A stretch of 64,000 nucleotides of DNA from contig CAYTPI010000010.1 of the NCBI GenBank assembly GCA_964439625.1, positions 1-64,000 of the forward strand, in the 5' to 3' direction. A program made the position numbers and the translations under genes. The DNA is from CAYTPI01 sp964439625. GTDB lineage: Bacteria; Chloroflexota; Anaerolineae; Aggregatilineales; UBA3940. The notes under the pieces are model-generated. The model was not told the origin of the DNA and did no database searches. It saw nothing but the letters and a program-made list of their open reading frames with translations. This document shows, one piece after another, positions 52,293 through 60,769 of the stretch (positions within the stretch are counted from its first letter, which is position 1; each line of letters opens with the position of its first letter).

Positions 52293-53459
52293 TTGACTAC
52301 TGCTAATAGAGCGCTGAAACTGCTTCGACCAGCCGCCATTGTGGCGATGCTGCTCGTGGCTCTTCTCAGCGTAACGACAGCATTTGCCCAACAACAAACA
52401 TACACTGTCCAAAGTGGTGACACTCTGTTCAGCATTGCCCGTTCATTTGGCCTTTCCGTCAGTGACCTTGCCTTTGCCAACGGCATCACCAACCCAGATC
52501 GCATCTTAGCTGGCCAGGTATTGAACATCCCTGGTGAAGATGATGACACTGGTGACTCAACCGGCGGCGGCACTGCGTCGTCCTACACGGTTGTCGCTGG
52601 AGATACGCTATTCAGCCTTGCGCGCCGCTTTGGTACAACAGTAGATGCTTTTGTCGCTGCAAATGACTTGGAGAACGCTAACCAGATTTCGGTTGGTCAG
52701 GTCTTGACTGTGCCAAGTAGTTCGACTGGCTCACCCGGCATAGGTGGCCCAACAGGTACTTACACCGTCTCAACTGGTGATACGTTGTCGAATATTGCCC
52801 TGCGCTTCAACGTGACGGTTGCTCAGCTTGTAGCCGCTAACAACTTGACAAACCCCAATCTAATTTTTATCGGTCAAGAGTTGACTATTCCTGGCGGCAC
52901 GGGAGCCGAAACCGGCACAACACCAAGCGAGGATGAAGGCGAAGAAGATGCCGATGATGAAGATGAACCTGGTACCATCACTGATATTGTTGTTGCAAGC
53001 GAAAACTTCACGACGTTAGAAGCCGCTGTTGTCGCAGCAGACTTGGCTAGCACGCTTGCTGGAGAAGGCCCCTTCACGGTGTTTGCCCCGACTGATGCAG
53101 CCTTTGCTGCACTACCAGATGGCACACTCGACTCACTACTTGCTGACCCAGAGAACGCACTGACGCCTGTGTTACTTTACCACGTTGTTAGTGGCAACCT
53201 TGACGCAGCGGCCGTCACTAGCAGTGACACCCTGACCACACTCAATGGTGCTTCAGTGACTGTCTCCACCGATGGTGGCGTGATGATTAACAATGCAAAT
53301 GTCACCACGACCGACATTGTCGCATCAAACGGCACCATCCACGTGATTGACGCCGTCCTGATCCCGCCCGCACCTGAGACAGGCGGCGGTGATGAAAGTG
53401 ATGAGGCTGAAGAGGACGTCTCTGAAGACGAAGCTACTGATACAGAAGCCACCGAATAA
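52293..53459 (+). CDS. Secreted protein with three LysM domains and a fasciclin domain
   Basis: About 388 residues from TTG 52293, with GAGG 6 nt upstream; the frame also has GTG at 52281. A signal peptide ends near TTAFAQQ. Three LysM repeats follow (about 36-80, 92-137, 149-194), each with the YTVxxGDTLxxIAxxF pattern, which bind peptidoglycan or chitin-type polymers. An acidic linker leads to a FAS1/fasciclin domain (about 228-362; FTVFAPTDAAFAALP and NGTIHVIDAVLIPP blocks) and an acidic tail. It probably tethers adhesion modules to the wall. The LysM-fasciclin pairing is uncommon. Confidence 0.9.
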   Translation: MTTANRALKLLRPAAIVAMLLVALLSVTTAFAQQQTYTVQSGDTLFSIARSFGLSVSDLAFANGITNPDRILAGQVLNIPGEDDDTGDSTGGGTASSYTVVAGDTLFSLARRFGTTVDAFVAANDLENANQISVGQVLTVPSSSTGSPGIGGPTGTYTVSTGDTLSNIALRFNVTVAQLVAANNLTNPNLIFIGQELTIPGGTGAETGTTPSEDEGEEDADDEDEPGTITDIVVASENFTTLEAAVVAADLASTLAGEGPFTVFAPTDAAFAALPDGTLDSLLADPENALTPVLLYHVVSGNLDAAAVTSSDTLTTLNGASVTVSTDGGVMINNANVTTTDIVASNGTIHVIDAVLIPPAPETGGGDESDEAEEDVSEDEATDTEATE

Positions 53460-53494
53460 CCAACCCTTCGGTAAAACTTTAGAATGAATAGCAG

Positions 53495-53524
53495 CCAGAG
53501 AGTGAGCATCGTCTCACTCTCTGG
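53495..53524. terminator. Hairpin after the LysM/fasciclin gene
   Basis: CCAGAGAGTGAG (53495-53506) and CTCACTCTCTGG (53513-53524) form a perfect 12-bp stem with a 6-nt loop, 35 nt after the stop. There is no long T-run. It lies between convergent genes. Confidence 0.65.
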
Positions 53525-53561
53525 TATTATAGAGTTACGATGCAATATCAAGCATAGCGGA

Positions 53562-55772
53562 TTATTCGCCCGTCACTTCAGTTCCAGTTTGGCGAACGGT
53601 TCGCAGGCTTGCGGCGACTTCTGCAGGCATTCGCTTGGTAGGGGCAGCAAGCCGACTGCTTACGACCACTGCCGCAAGCAGCATAATAACGCCTAACCCC
53701 ACAACCAAAATAACGACAGCTAGTGTAATCAGGCCAAACCACAGCGGCGCATTGCGTGGCATAGGCCAGTTGCTATTGGGGTTCATCTCAGATGCCGTGG
53801 GGTCAACGGGCTGTGGTAATGGTGGCACTGTTACTGAACTCGGCGGTGCATTGCGCTGCTCGTAGGCATTGATCAGCGCTTCAATCATGTTGAACACATC
53901 ATCTGCGCTGCTGTTACTGTCCACCACAATGAATAAATCATCGATGATCACCGTGCCGCTAAAATACGGCGAGGCAGCGTTGGAAATATCCTCTAGAAGA
54001 ACCGCGTAACCCTGTATCGACGTCTGCTCGGCAGCCGAGCCAGTTTCTGGGATTAAGCTGCGATCATCAAGGTAATCGTCAATAGTGAGATACGGCGACT
54101 CCGACTGAATGATGCCCAGCCAATCGCCATCGCTATTGACATAATCATAACTGACACCTATTTCACCACTGGGAAGATAATATTGTTGATTGTCACCAAA
54201 GTCGTCAGGATTGGCGAGGTAACCATAATCGAACCCATAACCTGCTGGCACATTTGCTGGGATGATCGTCTCGAAGTTTGGCTCTAACTCTGATGGCGAG
54301 TCAACAAAACGCTCCTCTTCGCCTTGAGTCAACCCAATAAAGGGAGGTGGGCCACCGTCTAGAATAGGCTCATCAACGGGCTGTTGAAAAAACATTGCTG
54401 TGCCAGATGTGGCTGCCGCTGTAGAAATATCCTGACTGCTGCGTATATCGACTGTGTAATCTATATAAGTACAATCCGAGGCTTCAGCGATGCGCTCATT
54501 ATTATGTACAATCAAATAGGCTTCATCATATAGTGTCAGGTTCGTAATAATGCGTTTATCCTCTGCATTGACAACTGTATAATCACCATCAGCGTCCAGC
54601 CCAACGAGACGGGCGGTGAGGTTCCGCTGATTGTCAAGCAGTTCAATTGAGACAAGACCTTCTTCAGGTAACTTGATGTAATCTGCGCCCAGGCTTTGCA
54701 CACCGTCATCGGGCTGGAAGGTTTCCCCACTGCGTGCTGTTCCTTCAAGCAATATGGGTCGGTATAAGTCGCCTTCTTCATAGGCTTGCAGTAGGTTCCG
54801 GGTAGCATAGTTGAGGCTTTCCCGCTCAAGCGTCGAACTGAAGGGGGCTAAGGCCGCATCGATTGCGTCAAAGCCATTTAACTGACGTGATTGCGCCCAA
54901 ATATTTTCAACGATCTCCGGCCCAAACTGCTCAGATAAGTGTCGGAGGAACAGCCAGGAGCCATACCAGCGTAAGCCGTAACCGAGGTCACTGTTTGATG
55001 CGACCAGGCAGGTATCTGGGCTAAAGAAGACCTCATCAATGTAATACAAGCCATCATTGACGTCATCATAAACCTCATCCTCGATCCACGTAGCAGTTGC
55101 TTCATACAGCCAGCTATGAATGTCCAGCGAGTCATAACCCATTTGAAGAATATGATTAAACTCATGGGCTACCGTTGCTTGCACCAGTTCGGTTGGCGTA
55201 TATGTCAGCCCTAAGTCTGGGTCGCTTGCTTCTGCATAGTCATTGTCCAAAGACATAAAGCTGGATGCCGCACTGCGCTCAACGTCAGCCGAGTTAGGGT
55301 TGTCACGCACGAAGCCTCCTTGATCACTGACGTACCCAGCAATGCCAAATAGCAACAATTCCTCGAAGTACACGTCGATGCGGTCATCTCCACCAACACC
55401 CAAGTCAGATGGCGGAACAGCCCAACCAGATGCTTCAACTTCAAATTCGTAGACGTTTTCCAATATTCCTGCCACCAGCTCGATATAGTCAGGTGCGCCA
55501 CTGCCATCAGCGTCAGTTGGGTCAACTGCATCAACGCTATCTTCGACTGTCGTATAGTGCAGCAGAAAATGTTCAGTACCAAATGTCTGTTCTTGTGAGA
55601 GTACAGGGCGAGGCAAGCCCTCATCCTGCGGATCAGGGTGGGCTTGTGTCACGTGTTTGGGCAACAAGAGAAAAACTAGGCCAAGGAATAAAACGCAACA
55701 CCGCAAGAGGCGCGAATAATGAAACAAGGGAGACTCCAATAAACCAGTACAATTAGATTGTATTATAGACAA
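53562..55772 (-). CDS. Surface-anchored zinc metalloprotease (HEFNH)
   Basis: A 736-residue protein. A signal or anchor helix (about 22-37) is followed by a propeptide-like region with DADGSGAPDYIE and GDDRIDVYF. The metalloprotease core has the zinc motif VAHEFNH (H203, E204, H207) and a likely third ligand in WLYEATATWIED (E224), similar to MXAN_6640-type putative peptidases. A long beta-rich region follows (about 350-620), then a Pro-rich segment and a C-terminal membrane helix (about 685-705). The protein is therefore membrane-tethered with its catalytic domain outside. Start is divergent from the CDF gene. Confidence 0.85.
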   Translation of the reverse strand: MSIIQSNCTGLLESPLFHYSRLLRCCVLFLGLVFLLLPKHVTQAHPDPQDEGLPRPVLSQEQTFGTEHFLLHYTTVEDSVDAVDPTDADGSGAPDYIELVAGILENVYEFEVEASGWAVPPSDLGVGGDDRIDVYFEELLLFGIAGYVSDQGGFVRDNPNSADVERSAASSFMSLDNDYAEASDPDLGLTYTPTELVQATVAHEFNHILQMGYDSLDIHSWLYEATATWIEDEVYDDVNDGLYYIDEVFFSPDTCLVASNSDLGYGLRWYGSWLFLRHLSEQFGPEIVENIWAQSRQLNGFDAIDAALAPFSSTLERESLNYATRNLLQAYEEGDLYRPILLEGTARSGETFQPDDGVQSLGADYIKLPEEGLVSIELLDNQRNLTARLVGLDADGDYTVVNAEDKRIITNLTLYDEAYLIVHNNERIAEASDCTYIDYTVDIRSSQDISTAAATSGTAMFFQQPVDEPILDGGPPPFIGLTQGEEERFVDSPSELEPNFETIIPANVPAGYGFDYGYLANPDDFGDNQQYYLPSGEIGVSYDYVNSDGDWLGIIQSESPYLTIDDYLDDRSLIPETGSAAEQTSIQGYAVLLEDISNAASPYFSGTVIIDDLFIVVDSNSSADDVFNMIEALINAYEQRNAPPSSVTVPPLPQPVDPTASEMNPNSNWPMPRNAPLWFGLITLAVVILVVGLGVIMLLAAVVVSSRLAAPTKRMPAEVAASLRTVRQTGTEVTGE

Positions 55773-55823
55773 GCACCAACTTTTTGCCTGGTCTCAAGTG
55801 TTTTGAATCAACGACAACCATCT

Positions 55824-55845
55824 CAATGATCTCATGAGATCATTG
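55824..55845. promoter_or_regulatory. 22-bp perfect palindrome in the divergent gap before the CDF gene
   Basis: CAATGATCTCATGAGATCATTG is a perfect 22-base palindrome, 52 nt upstream of the metalloprotease start and 165 nt upstream of the CDF metal-transporter start. Its length and lack of a spacer fit a dimeric repressor operator, possibly metal-responsive. The binding protein is not identified. Confidence 0.5.
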
Positions 55846-55977
55846 CAGTATTGGGGAGGAAAATCTATTTGCACAGAACATCATAACGCTCAACGAAGCA
55901 GCGAATGCCTGTTACGATCAAGATCGTGGTCTTATCAAAGCAGAGCGTCTAAGATTTGGGCAACCCAAACGCATAGG
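55846..55977 (+). pseudogene. Possible HTH (excisionase-like) remnant
   Basis: A frame just after the palindrome reads IITLNEAANACYDQDRGLIK and then AERLRFGQPKRIG to a TAA. The I-T-L-x-E-A-A start and K-R-x-G end recall MerR/excisionase-type helix-turn-helix domains. There is no usable start codon and no other part of a mobile element. It could be chance. Confidence 0.25.
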
Positions 55978-56009
55978 CTAAAGAACTTCGCAATCACAAA
56001 GGTTAATAC

Positions 56010-57140
56010 ATGGCACAAGCCACAATAGATGAACAGTTACATGGTGAGTCATCAGAGGGGCACAACAAGCACGAGCATGCCGACCAGGACAGCCCTGACA
56101 GGCATGATCACGATGGACATGACCACGATCACGGTGCAGGCATCGTAGGCTTTTTTAGCAGCCTGTTTGATCGTCATTCACATTCGCACACAGCGCTCGC
56201 AGCAGATAAATCGTTTAAGGCCAGCGAAGAAGGCATCCGAACTGTTTGGATTGCGCTAGCCTTATTAGGTGTGACGACTGTTTTGCAAATCGTTATATCG
56301 GTCATTAGTGGCAGCGTTGCTCTATTGGCAGACACCGTGCACAACTTAGGCGACGCCTTGAACTCTATCCCGCTGTTGATTGCGTTCTACTTGTCACGTC
56401 GTATCGCCACTCGGAGATACAATTATGGCTTCGGACGCTCAGAAGATATTGCCGGTATTTTCATCGTACTGTCGATAGCATTTAGCGCTGGCTACATCCT
56501 CTATGAGTCAATCGATAAGTTTATTAATCCCCAGCCAATCACGAATATTGGATGGGTTGCTGTTGCTGCCATTATCGGGTTTCTCGGCAATGAAGGCGTT
56601 GCTTTGCTGCAAATTCGGATGGGTCGTAAGATTAATTCCGCGGCACTAATCGCCGATGGTATGCATGCCCGCACCGACGGCTTGACTTCCTTAGCGGTGC
56701 TGCTAGCTGCCGGGGGGGCATACCTTGGCTTTCCACTCGCTGACCCAATCATCGGTTTGATAATCGGCATTGCTATTGTTTTGATCACACGGGATGCTGC
56801 TGTTTCTATGTGGTACCGCTTAATGGATTCGGTTGAGCCAGCCTTACTGGATCAAGCTGAAGCCGTTATTGCCGATGTTGAGGGTGTCAAGGAGACTTGC
56901 CGCGTTCGTATGCGCTGGGTCGGACACCAGCTACATACCGAAGCTGTCATCTCAGTTGATCCTGCGATATCGACCACCAAGAGTTATGAAACGATCGAAG
57001 CTGTTCGGCACGCTATTTTCCATAATATGGACGCGGTTGGAGAGGTGTTGATTACAATTGAACCTCATACAGACAACCGGGAAGATTTACATCAAGAAAC
57101 CGCACACCATTCATCGCCCCCTGTCCGTCTCACAGAATAG
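56010..57140 (+). CDS. Cation diffusion facilitator (CDF) metal exporter
   Basis: Exports Zn2+ or other divalent metals by proton exchange. The 376-residue protein has a His/Asp-rich cytoplasmic N-terminus (about 10-60, many HDHDGHDHDH-like repeats). Six membrane helices follow, with the family metal-site pattern LADTVHNLGDALNSIPLL (HxxxD) and ADGMHARTDGLTSLAV (HxxxD). A C-terminal cytoplasmic domain (about 285-355) is present. AAAGGT lies 8 nt before the ATG. The metal cannot be read from the sequence; zinc is the usual one for this HxxxD type. Confidence 0.93.
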   Translation: MAQATIDEQLHGESSEGHNKHEHADQDSPDRHDHDGHDHDHGAGIVGFFSSLFDRHSHSHTALAADKSFKASEEGIRTVWIALALLGVTTVLQIVISVISGSVALLADTVHNLGDALNSIPLLIAFYLSRRIATRRYNYGFGRSEDIAGIFIVLSIAFSAGYILYESIDKFINPQPITNIGWVAVAAIIGFLGNEGVALLQIRMGRKINSAALIADGMHARTDGLTSLAVLLAAGGAYLGFPLADPIIGLIIGIAIVLITRDAAVSMWYRLMDSVEPALLDQAEAVIADVEGVKETCRVRMRWVGHQLHTEAVISVDPAISTTKSYETIEAVRHAIFHNMDAVGEVLITIEPHTDNREDLHQETAHHSSPPVRLTE

Positions 57141-57229
57141 CAAACAGCGCATGAATGTGGTCTATGCTATACTGAATCTAAAGCAGATTGACCGCTACTT
57201 ATCGTGTAAACACCTGAGCCGGATATTCT

Positions 57230-58141
57230 ATGGCTGATGAACTAATCCTTGTTGTAGACGATGGCGCAGATATGCGCGAGTTTGTCATCAACTATGTGCT
57301 TGACCCCAATCATTATCGTCATATTGAAGCGCGTGATGGGCTTGAAGCTTTTGAGATGCTCCTTGAGCACCAACCGGATATGATCCTGCTCGATCTGCAA
57401 ATGCCCCGGCTTGATGGTATAGGCTTACTCAAAAAGATGAACGAGGAAGACATTGATATCCCCGTTGTCTTAATGACCTTCTACGGCTCAGAGGAAATCG
57501 CTATCGAGGTTTTCCGACTCGGCGTTAAGGACTACGTTATCAAGCCCTTTACTGATGATGAACTACTCGATGCGATTGAAAAAGCACTCGTAGAGACACG
57601 GCTTCGTAGGGAGCGCGACTCACTGCAAGCTCGGTTGTTAAATGTTAACCGGGAACTCCAGCGCCAGATTCAAGATCAACAAATTTTATTGCGGATGGGT
57701 AAGATTATTGGCACCGTCCCCGAAGAGGAAAGCTTTCTCAGGCAAATTGTTGAAATTGCCGCAGCTATTACACGCAACGAACGGGCAGCACTACTTCTGT
57801 TAGCTGATGATAACAATGATAGTTTCATTCAACGTGCTGACCGCAGCGAAGAGGGTATCGTCCTCGGTGATCAACCTGTCTTACATAAAACAGCATTAGA
57901 GGCAATACGCCGCCGGCGCGCTACTGTCAGCCAGCCGCAATTCAACCGAGTTGATGGTGTATCTTACGTTCAGGTGTGCACCCCATTGGAATGGGGTGGT
58001 GAGTTGTTGGGCGTGTTAATTGCCACGAGCACGACTGACGAAATTAACGACCACCAACTACGTCTTTTGGACGCCCTCGCAGACTATAGTGCGATTGGGT
58101 TAGAACACTTGCGAGTGCTTAGTTCTGTTCGCCATAATTAA
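57230..58141 (+). CDS. Receiver domain fused to a GAF domain
   Basis: A 303-residue cytoplasmic protein. The CheY-like receiver (1-120) has D10/D11, the phospho-acceptor Asp55 in LLDLQMPRLDG, Thr83 in LMTFYGS and Lys105 in YVIKPF. A coiled coil (about 128-160) leads to a GAF domain (about 165-298). There is no DNA-binding, kinase or cyclase output domain. It may relay a phosphosignal through dimerisation or a ligand. No histidine kinase lies next to it. Its last four bases overlap the convergent PLP-fold gene. Confidence 0.92.
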   Translation: MADELILVVDDGADMREFVINYVLDPNHYRHIEARDGLEAFEMLLEHQPDMILLDLQMPRLDGIGLLKKMNEEDIDIPVVLMTFYGSEEIAIEVFRLGVKDYVIKPFTDDELLDAIEKALVETRLRRERDSLQARLLNVNRELQRQIQDQQILLRMGKIIGTVPEEESFLRQIVEIAAAITRNERAALLLLADDNNDSFIQRADRSEEGIVLGDQPVLHKTALEAIRRRRATVSQPQFNRVDGVSYVQVCTPLEWGGELLGVLIATSTTDEINDHQLRLLDALADYSAIGLEHLRVLSSVRHN

Positions 58142-59205
58142 CTATTTTTGTACATCTCGATAACATAGCGTGCTGCTTGAAGAATGTCTGTCATAATGTC
58201 GTTAGGGTCTTCTAGCCCAATTATTAATCCCAATGGATGCAATTGATCCGCACTGCCGCTCTCACCAGAGTAGAGAGACGCTGGGCTAAAGATCGTTGTT
58301 CGTGCGCCATTAGCCCTAGCTGAGGGCAGGATGACCTCTAACTGCTCGATAAATGCGACTACATCTTCCATTATCAGGTCAAACGTCATCACAAGCCCAT
58401 ATGTGTTTCGATTAAGCAAGACTCGGGCCGTCTCATTAGAACGGTCGGACGAGATGCCTGGGTAGTTAATTGACGTGATGTAGGGTTCTGCCTCTAATGA
58501 GGCGGCTATCTGACGGGCACTTTTGCAAGCATGGTTCATGCGCACTGGCATCGTTCTCAGTCCTTGCAACCAGAACGCCACTACTAATTGAGTTGGTGCG
58601 GCCTCTAGTAAATCTCGCTGACTGCGTGTAATCCGCGTTAGTTCTAAAGGCCCACAAACGGCTCCCCCATGGCTGTCTGGATAATTGGTTAGGTAAACAG
58701 AGGATGTGTGAACCACTAGGTCAGCACCAAATGTCGTTGGTTGGGTAATGTAGCCTGCTCCCAATGTGTTATCGACAATTAATTGACTACCAGCCTCATG
58801 TGCGACTTCTGCAAGGTGGTCTATCCGTGGGACAAACCCAGTCAGATGTTCGATAGACTGACACAGCACTGCCGAAGGCGAGACTTGTTCAATCAAGTCA
58901 TTGACGAAATCATCAGAGAAGTTGATGCGGTGTACCTGAATCCTTAGACTTTGGGCTAACCAATCGAATAGGGCCGCATAGTGTTCATCGACAAAGGCCG
59001 GGACGAATAGGGATCCTTTCGGGGGTACAACTGTCAATATCGCGGCCTGCAAGGCCAACATACCACTACTAAAACCGATGGCCTCTTGGGTATTTTCCAG
59101 GTCTGCCACAGTGCTTTCAAAGAAACGCAAGGCTGCCGTCGGGTCTGGCGAAGGGGCCGCCGCTTGTACGGCTATTGTATGCGGACGGTAGGTTTGGTTT
59201 GGCAT
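58138..59205 (-). CDS. Cys/Met-metabolism PLP-fold protein lacking the PLP lysine
   Basis: A 355-residue protein of the cystathionine gamma-synthase-like group. It keeps AIGFSSGMLALQAAIL (the SSGMxA block), LIVDNTLGAGYITQP with the PLP-contacting Asp (D145), and a C-terminal SLYSGESGSADQLHPLG region. At the Schiff-base position, where the family has S-[AT]-[TS]-K-Y, it has HTSSVYLTNY: the lysine is Val170 (codon on the minus strand at 58696-58698). Normal transamination or gamma-replacement chemistry should be lost. It is transcribed alone; function unknown. Confidence 0.85.
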   Translation of the reverse strand: MPNQTYRPHTIAVQAAAPSPDPTAALRFFESTVADLENTQEAIGFSSGMLALQAAILTVVPPKGSLFVPAFVDEHYAALFDWLAQSLRIQVHRINFSDDFVNDLIEQVSPSAVLCQSIEHLTGFVPRIDHLAEVAHEAGSQLIVDNTLGAGYITQPTTFGADLVVHTSSVYLTNYPDSHGGAVCGPLELTRITRSQRDLLEAAPTQLVVAFWLQGLRTMPVRMNHACKSARQIAASLEAEPYITSINYPGISSDRSNETARVLLNRNTYGLVMTFDLIMEDVVAFIEQLEVILPSARANGARTTIFSPASLYSGESGSADQLHPLGLIIGLEDPNDIMTDILQAARYVIEMYKNS

Positions 59206-59306
59206 AAAAATACCCTCAAGCAGTGCACAGATGTGACGTCACTTGAGAGTATACATCAGTTCAACTAGGTGGGCTGGCAACCTCTAAGGGAAGTGCCCAC
59301 AGTGAG

Positions 59307-60395
59307 CTAATCAGTAAAGCGGAACGATGACAGCATACTGTCGATCCGCTGCTCACTGCTGTTTGAAAAACTGACTGCGTAGACAAAGCCATCGTTCGGG
59401 ATAAACAACACAAAGTTACCAGCGTCTGTCACAGCTTGGGTGGCTGGGTAAGCTCCAACTGTAGCAGTTTCCGTTGTGTAGCTCGTATCAAATTCTTGCT
59501 GCATCACTGCTGTGATCACACTATCGACATTGGTGGTGTTAAACACACGAATGAAACCACTGCCGCCGCTGGGCCCTTCAAAACGAACATTATCAGCGGG
59601 GTCGTCGCCATCACCAATATCCCACGTCCATGTCCAAGCGTTAGGCGCTTCAACGATGTATGGATAATCCGGGTTGACGAATTCCAATACCAACCCCGTG
59701 ACAGAACCAAAACGCGGTACGTAGCGAAAATTAACGAAATAAAATTCTTGCTCTGCAAGTGACGGCGCATAAGCTCGCATTTGAATGTAATCAAGTTCTT
59801 CCGGGGGGCCATCAGGCCACTCGTCGACTGGGGGGATCATCACTAAGCGTTCAAACTCGCCATTTGAATCAGCATCAATGCGGGCATCTTCTTCGGCACG
59901 CTCACCCTCAAGCGGTGCCCAATACAGCGTGACTTCTTCACCCGGCTCAAACCCAAACCCAACGATCAACACAACATCCGTTGGCTCGCCAAGGTTCGGG
60001 TCCATCACAATACCGATACCACTGCGATCAATCTCGACAGTGGGCGCTCCCTCAGTTTCTTCGTCGCCCTCTGGTGCTTCACTATCTTCGGCTTGCTCGC
60101 TGTCTTCGCCCGCTGCTGGGATTGCTGTAGGCTCTGGTAATGGGGTTGGAGCGCGATCTTCTTCAATAGCAGTGTCGCTGCCGCTTTCCTCACTGGCTTC
60201 TGTATCATCTGGGGGCAGCGTCGGTGCCAAGGTGAACGGCGTGGGCGTGGAGGTAGGCAGAACAGTTGTTTCGCCTTCTGGCACTTCGCCAATGTCACCA
60301 TTGCCATCACCAGATAGGCCTGGCAAGTTACAACCCACCAGTATCACCATACTGAATAATACACTCATCAAGAAACTGAAGTTCTTTAGTTTCAT
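59307..60395 (-). CDS. Lipoprotein of unknown function
   Basis: A 362-residue protein with a lipobox (ILVGC, Cys about 22), a long Thr/Pro/Ser/acidic stalk (about 35-125), and a beta-rich extracellular region (about 130-280). A C-terminal domain of about 75 residues lies near IRVFNTTNVDSVITAVMQQE and KDLEQRIDSMLSSFRF-like sequence. I do not recognise a family. It starts 2 nt after the small membrane protein gene, in the same run as the SleB-like gene. Confidence 0.75.
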   Translation of the reverse strand: MKLKNFSFLMSVLFSMVILVGCNLPGLSGDGNGDIGEVPEGETTVLPTSTPTPFTLAPTLPPDDTEASEESGSDTAIEEDRAPTPLPEPTAIPAAGEDSEQAEDSEAPEGDEETEGAPTVEIDRSGIGIVMDPNLGEPTDVVLIVGFGFEPGEEVTLYWAPLEGERAEEDARIDADSNGEFERLVMIPPVDEWPDGPPEELDYIQMRAYAPSLAEQEFYFVNFRYVPRFGSVTGLVLEFVNPDYPYIVEAPNAWTWTWDIGDGDDPADNVRFEGPSGGSGFIRVFNTTNVDSVITAVMQQEFDTSYTTETATVGAYPATQAVTDAGNFVLFIPNDGFVYAVSFSNSSEQRIDSMLSSFRFTD

Positions 60396-60397
60396 GT

Positions 60398-60712
60398 TTA
60401 AGCTCCTATTGCACCAAGCGATGCTAAGACAGTCAGCACAACCAACACCGTCAACAAAAACAACAATCCAGAAGCTACGGCTCGTTCCCTTGCATTCATA
60501 CCTAGGATTTTACGAGCTGGCTTGAGCTTATCGCCCTGTTCCATCTTGCTGCCAAGGGTCGCCACCCGCACCTCAGTCGGCCTCGATGGCGCTGTTTTAA
60601 TATCAGATTGACGCCCTGGTGAAACAGGCTTTGCCTCAGGCTTTTTTGCAACAGCAAATTCAACCTCGGGCATGTCACTACTGGTAAATATGTCTTCAAT
60701 ATCGTCTTGCAT
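60398..60712 (-). CDS. Small membrane protein, 104 residues
   Basis: Unrecognised. It has a polar, Lys/Pro-rich cytoplasmic N-terminus (1-75) and one C-terminal membrane helix (about 80-102, VASGLLFLLTVLVVLTVLAS). It sits between the SleB-like gene (57 nt) and the lipoprotein gene (2 nt), all on the minus strand, so the three are probably co-transcribed. Confidence 0.7.
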   Translation of the reverse strand: MQDDIEDIFTSSDMPEVEFAVAKKPEAKPVSPGRQSDIKTAPSRPTEVRVATLGSKMEQGDKLKPARKILGMNARERAVASGLLFLLTVLVVLTVLASLGAIGA

Positions 60713-60769
60713 AGGTTCCCTTCTTCAGCATCTGACGTGACGCGCTAGCTTAATCGACAATGGCTGATG

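Noticed and set aside
59878..60525. Plus-strand 215-codon frame opposite the lipoprotein
   Set aside because: Ser-rich antisense of an acidic/Thr-rich stalk.
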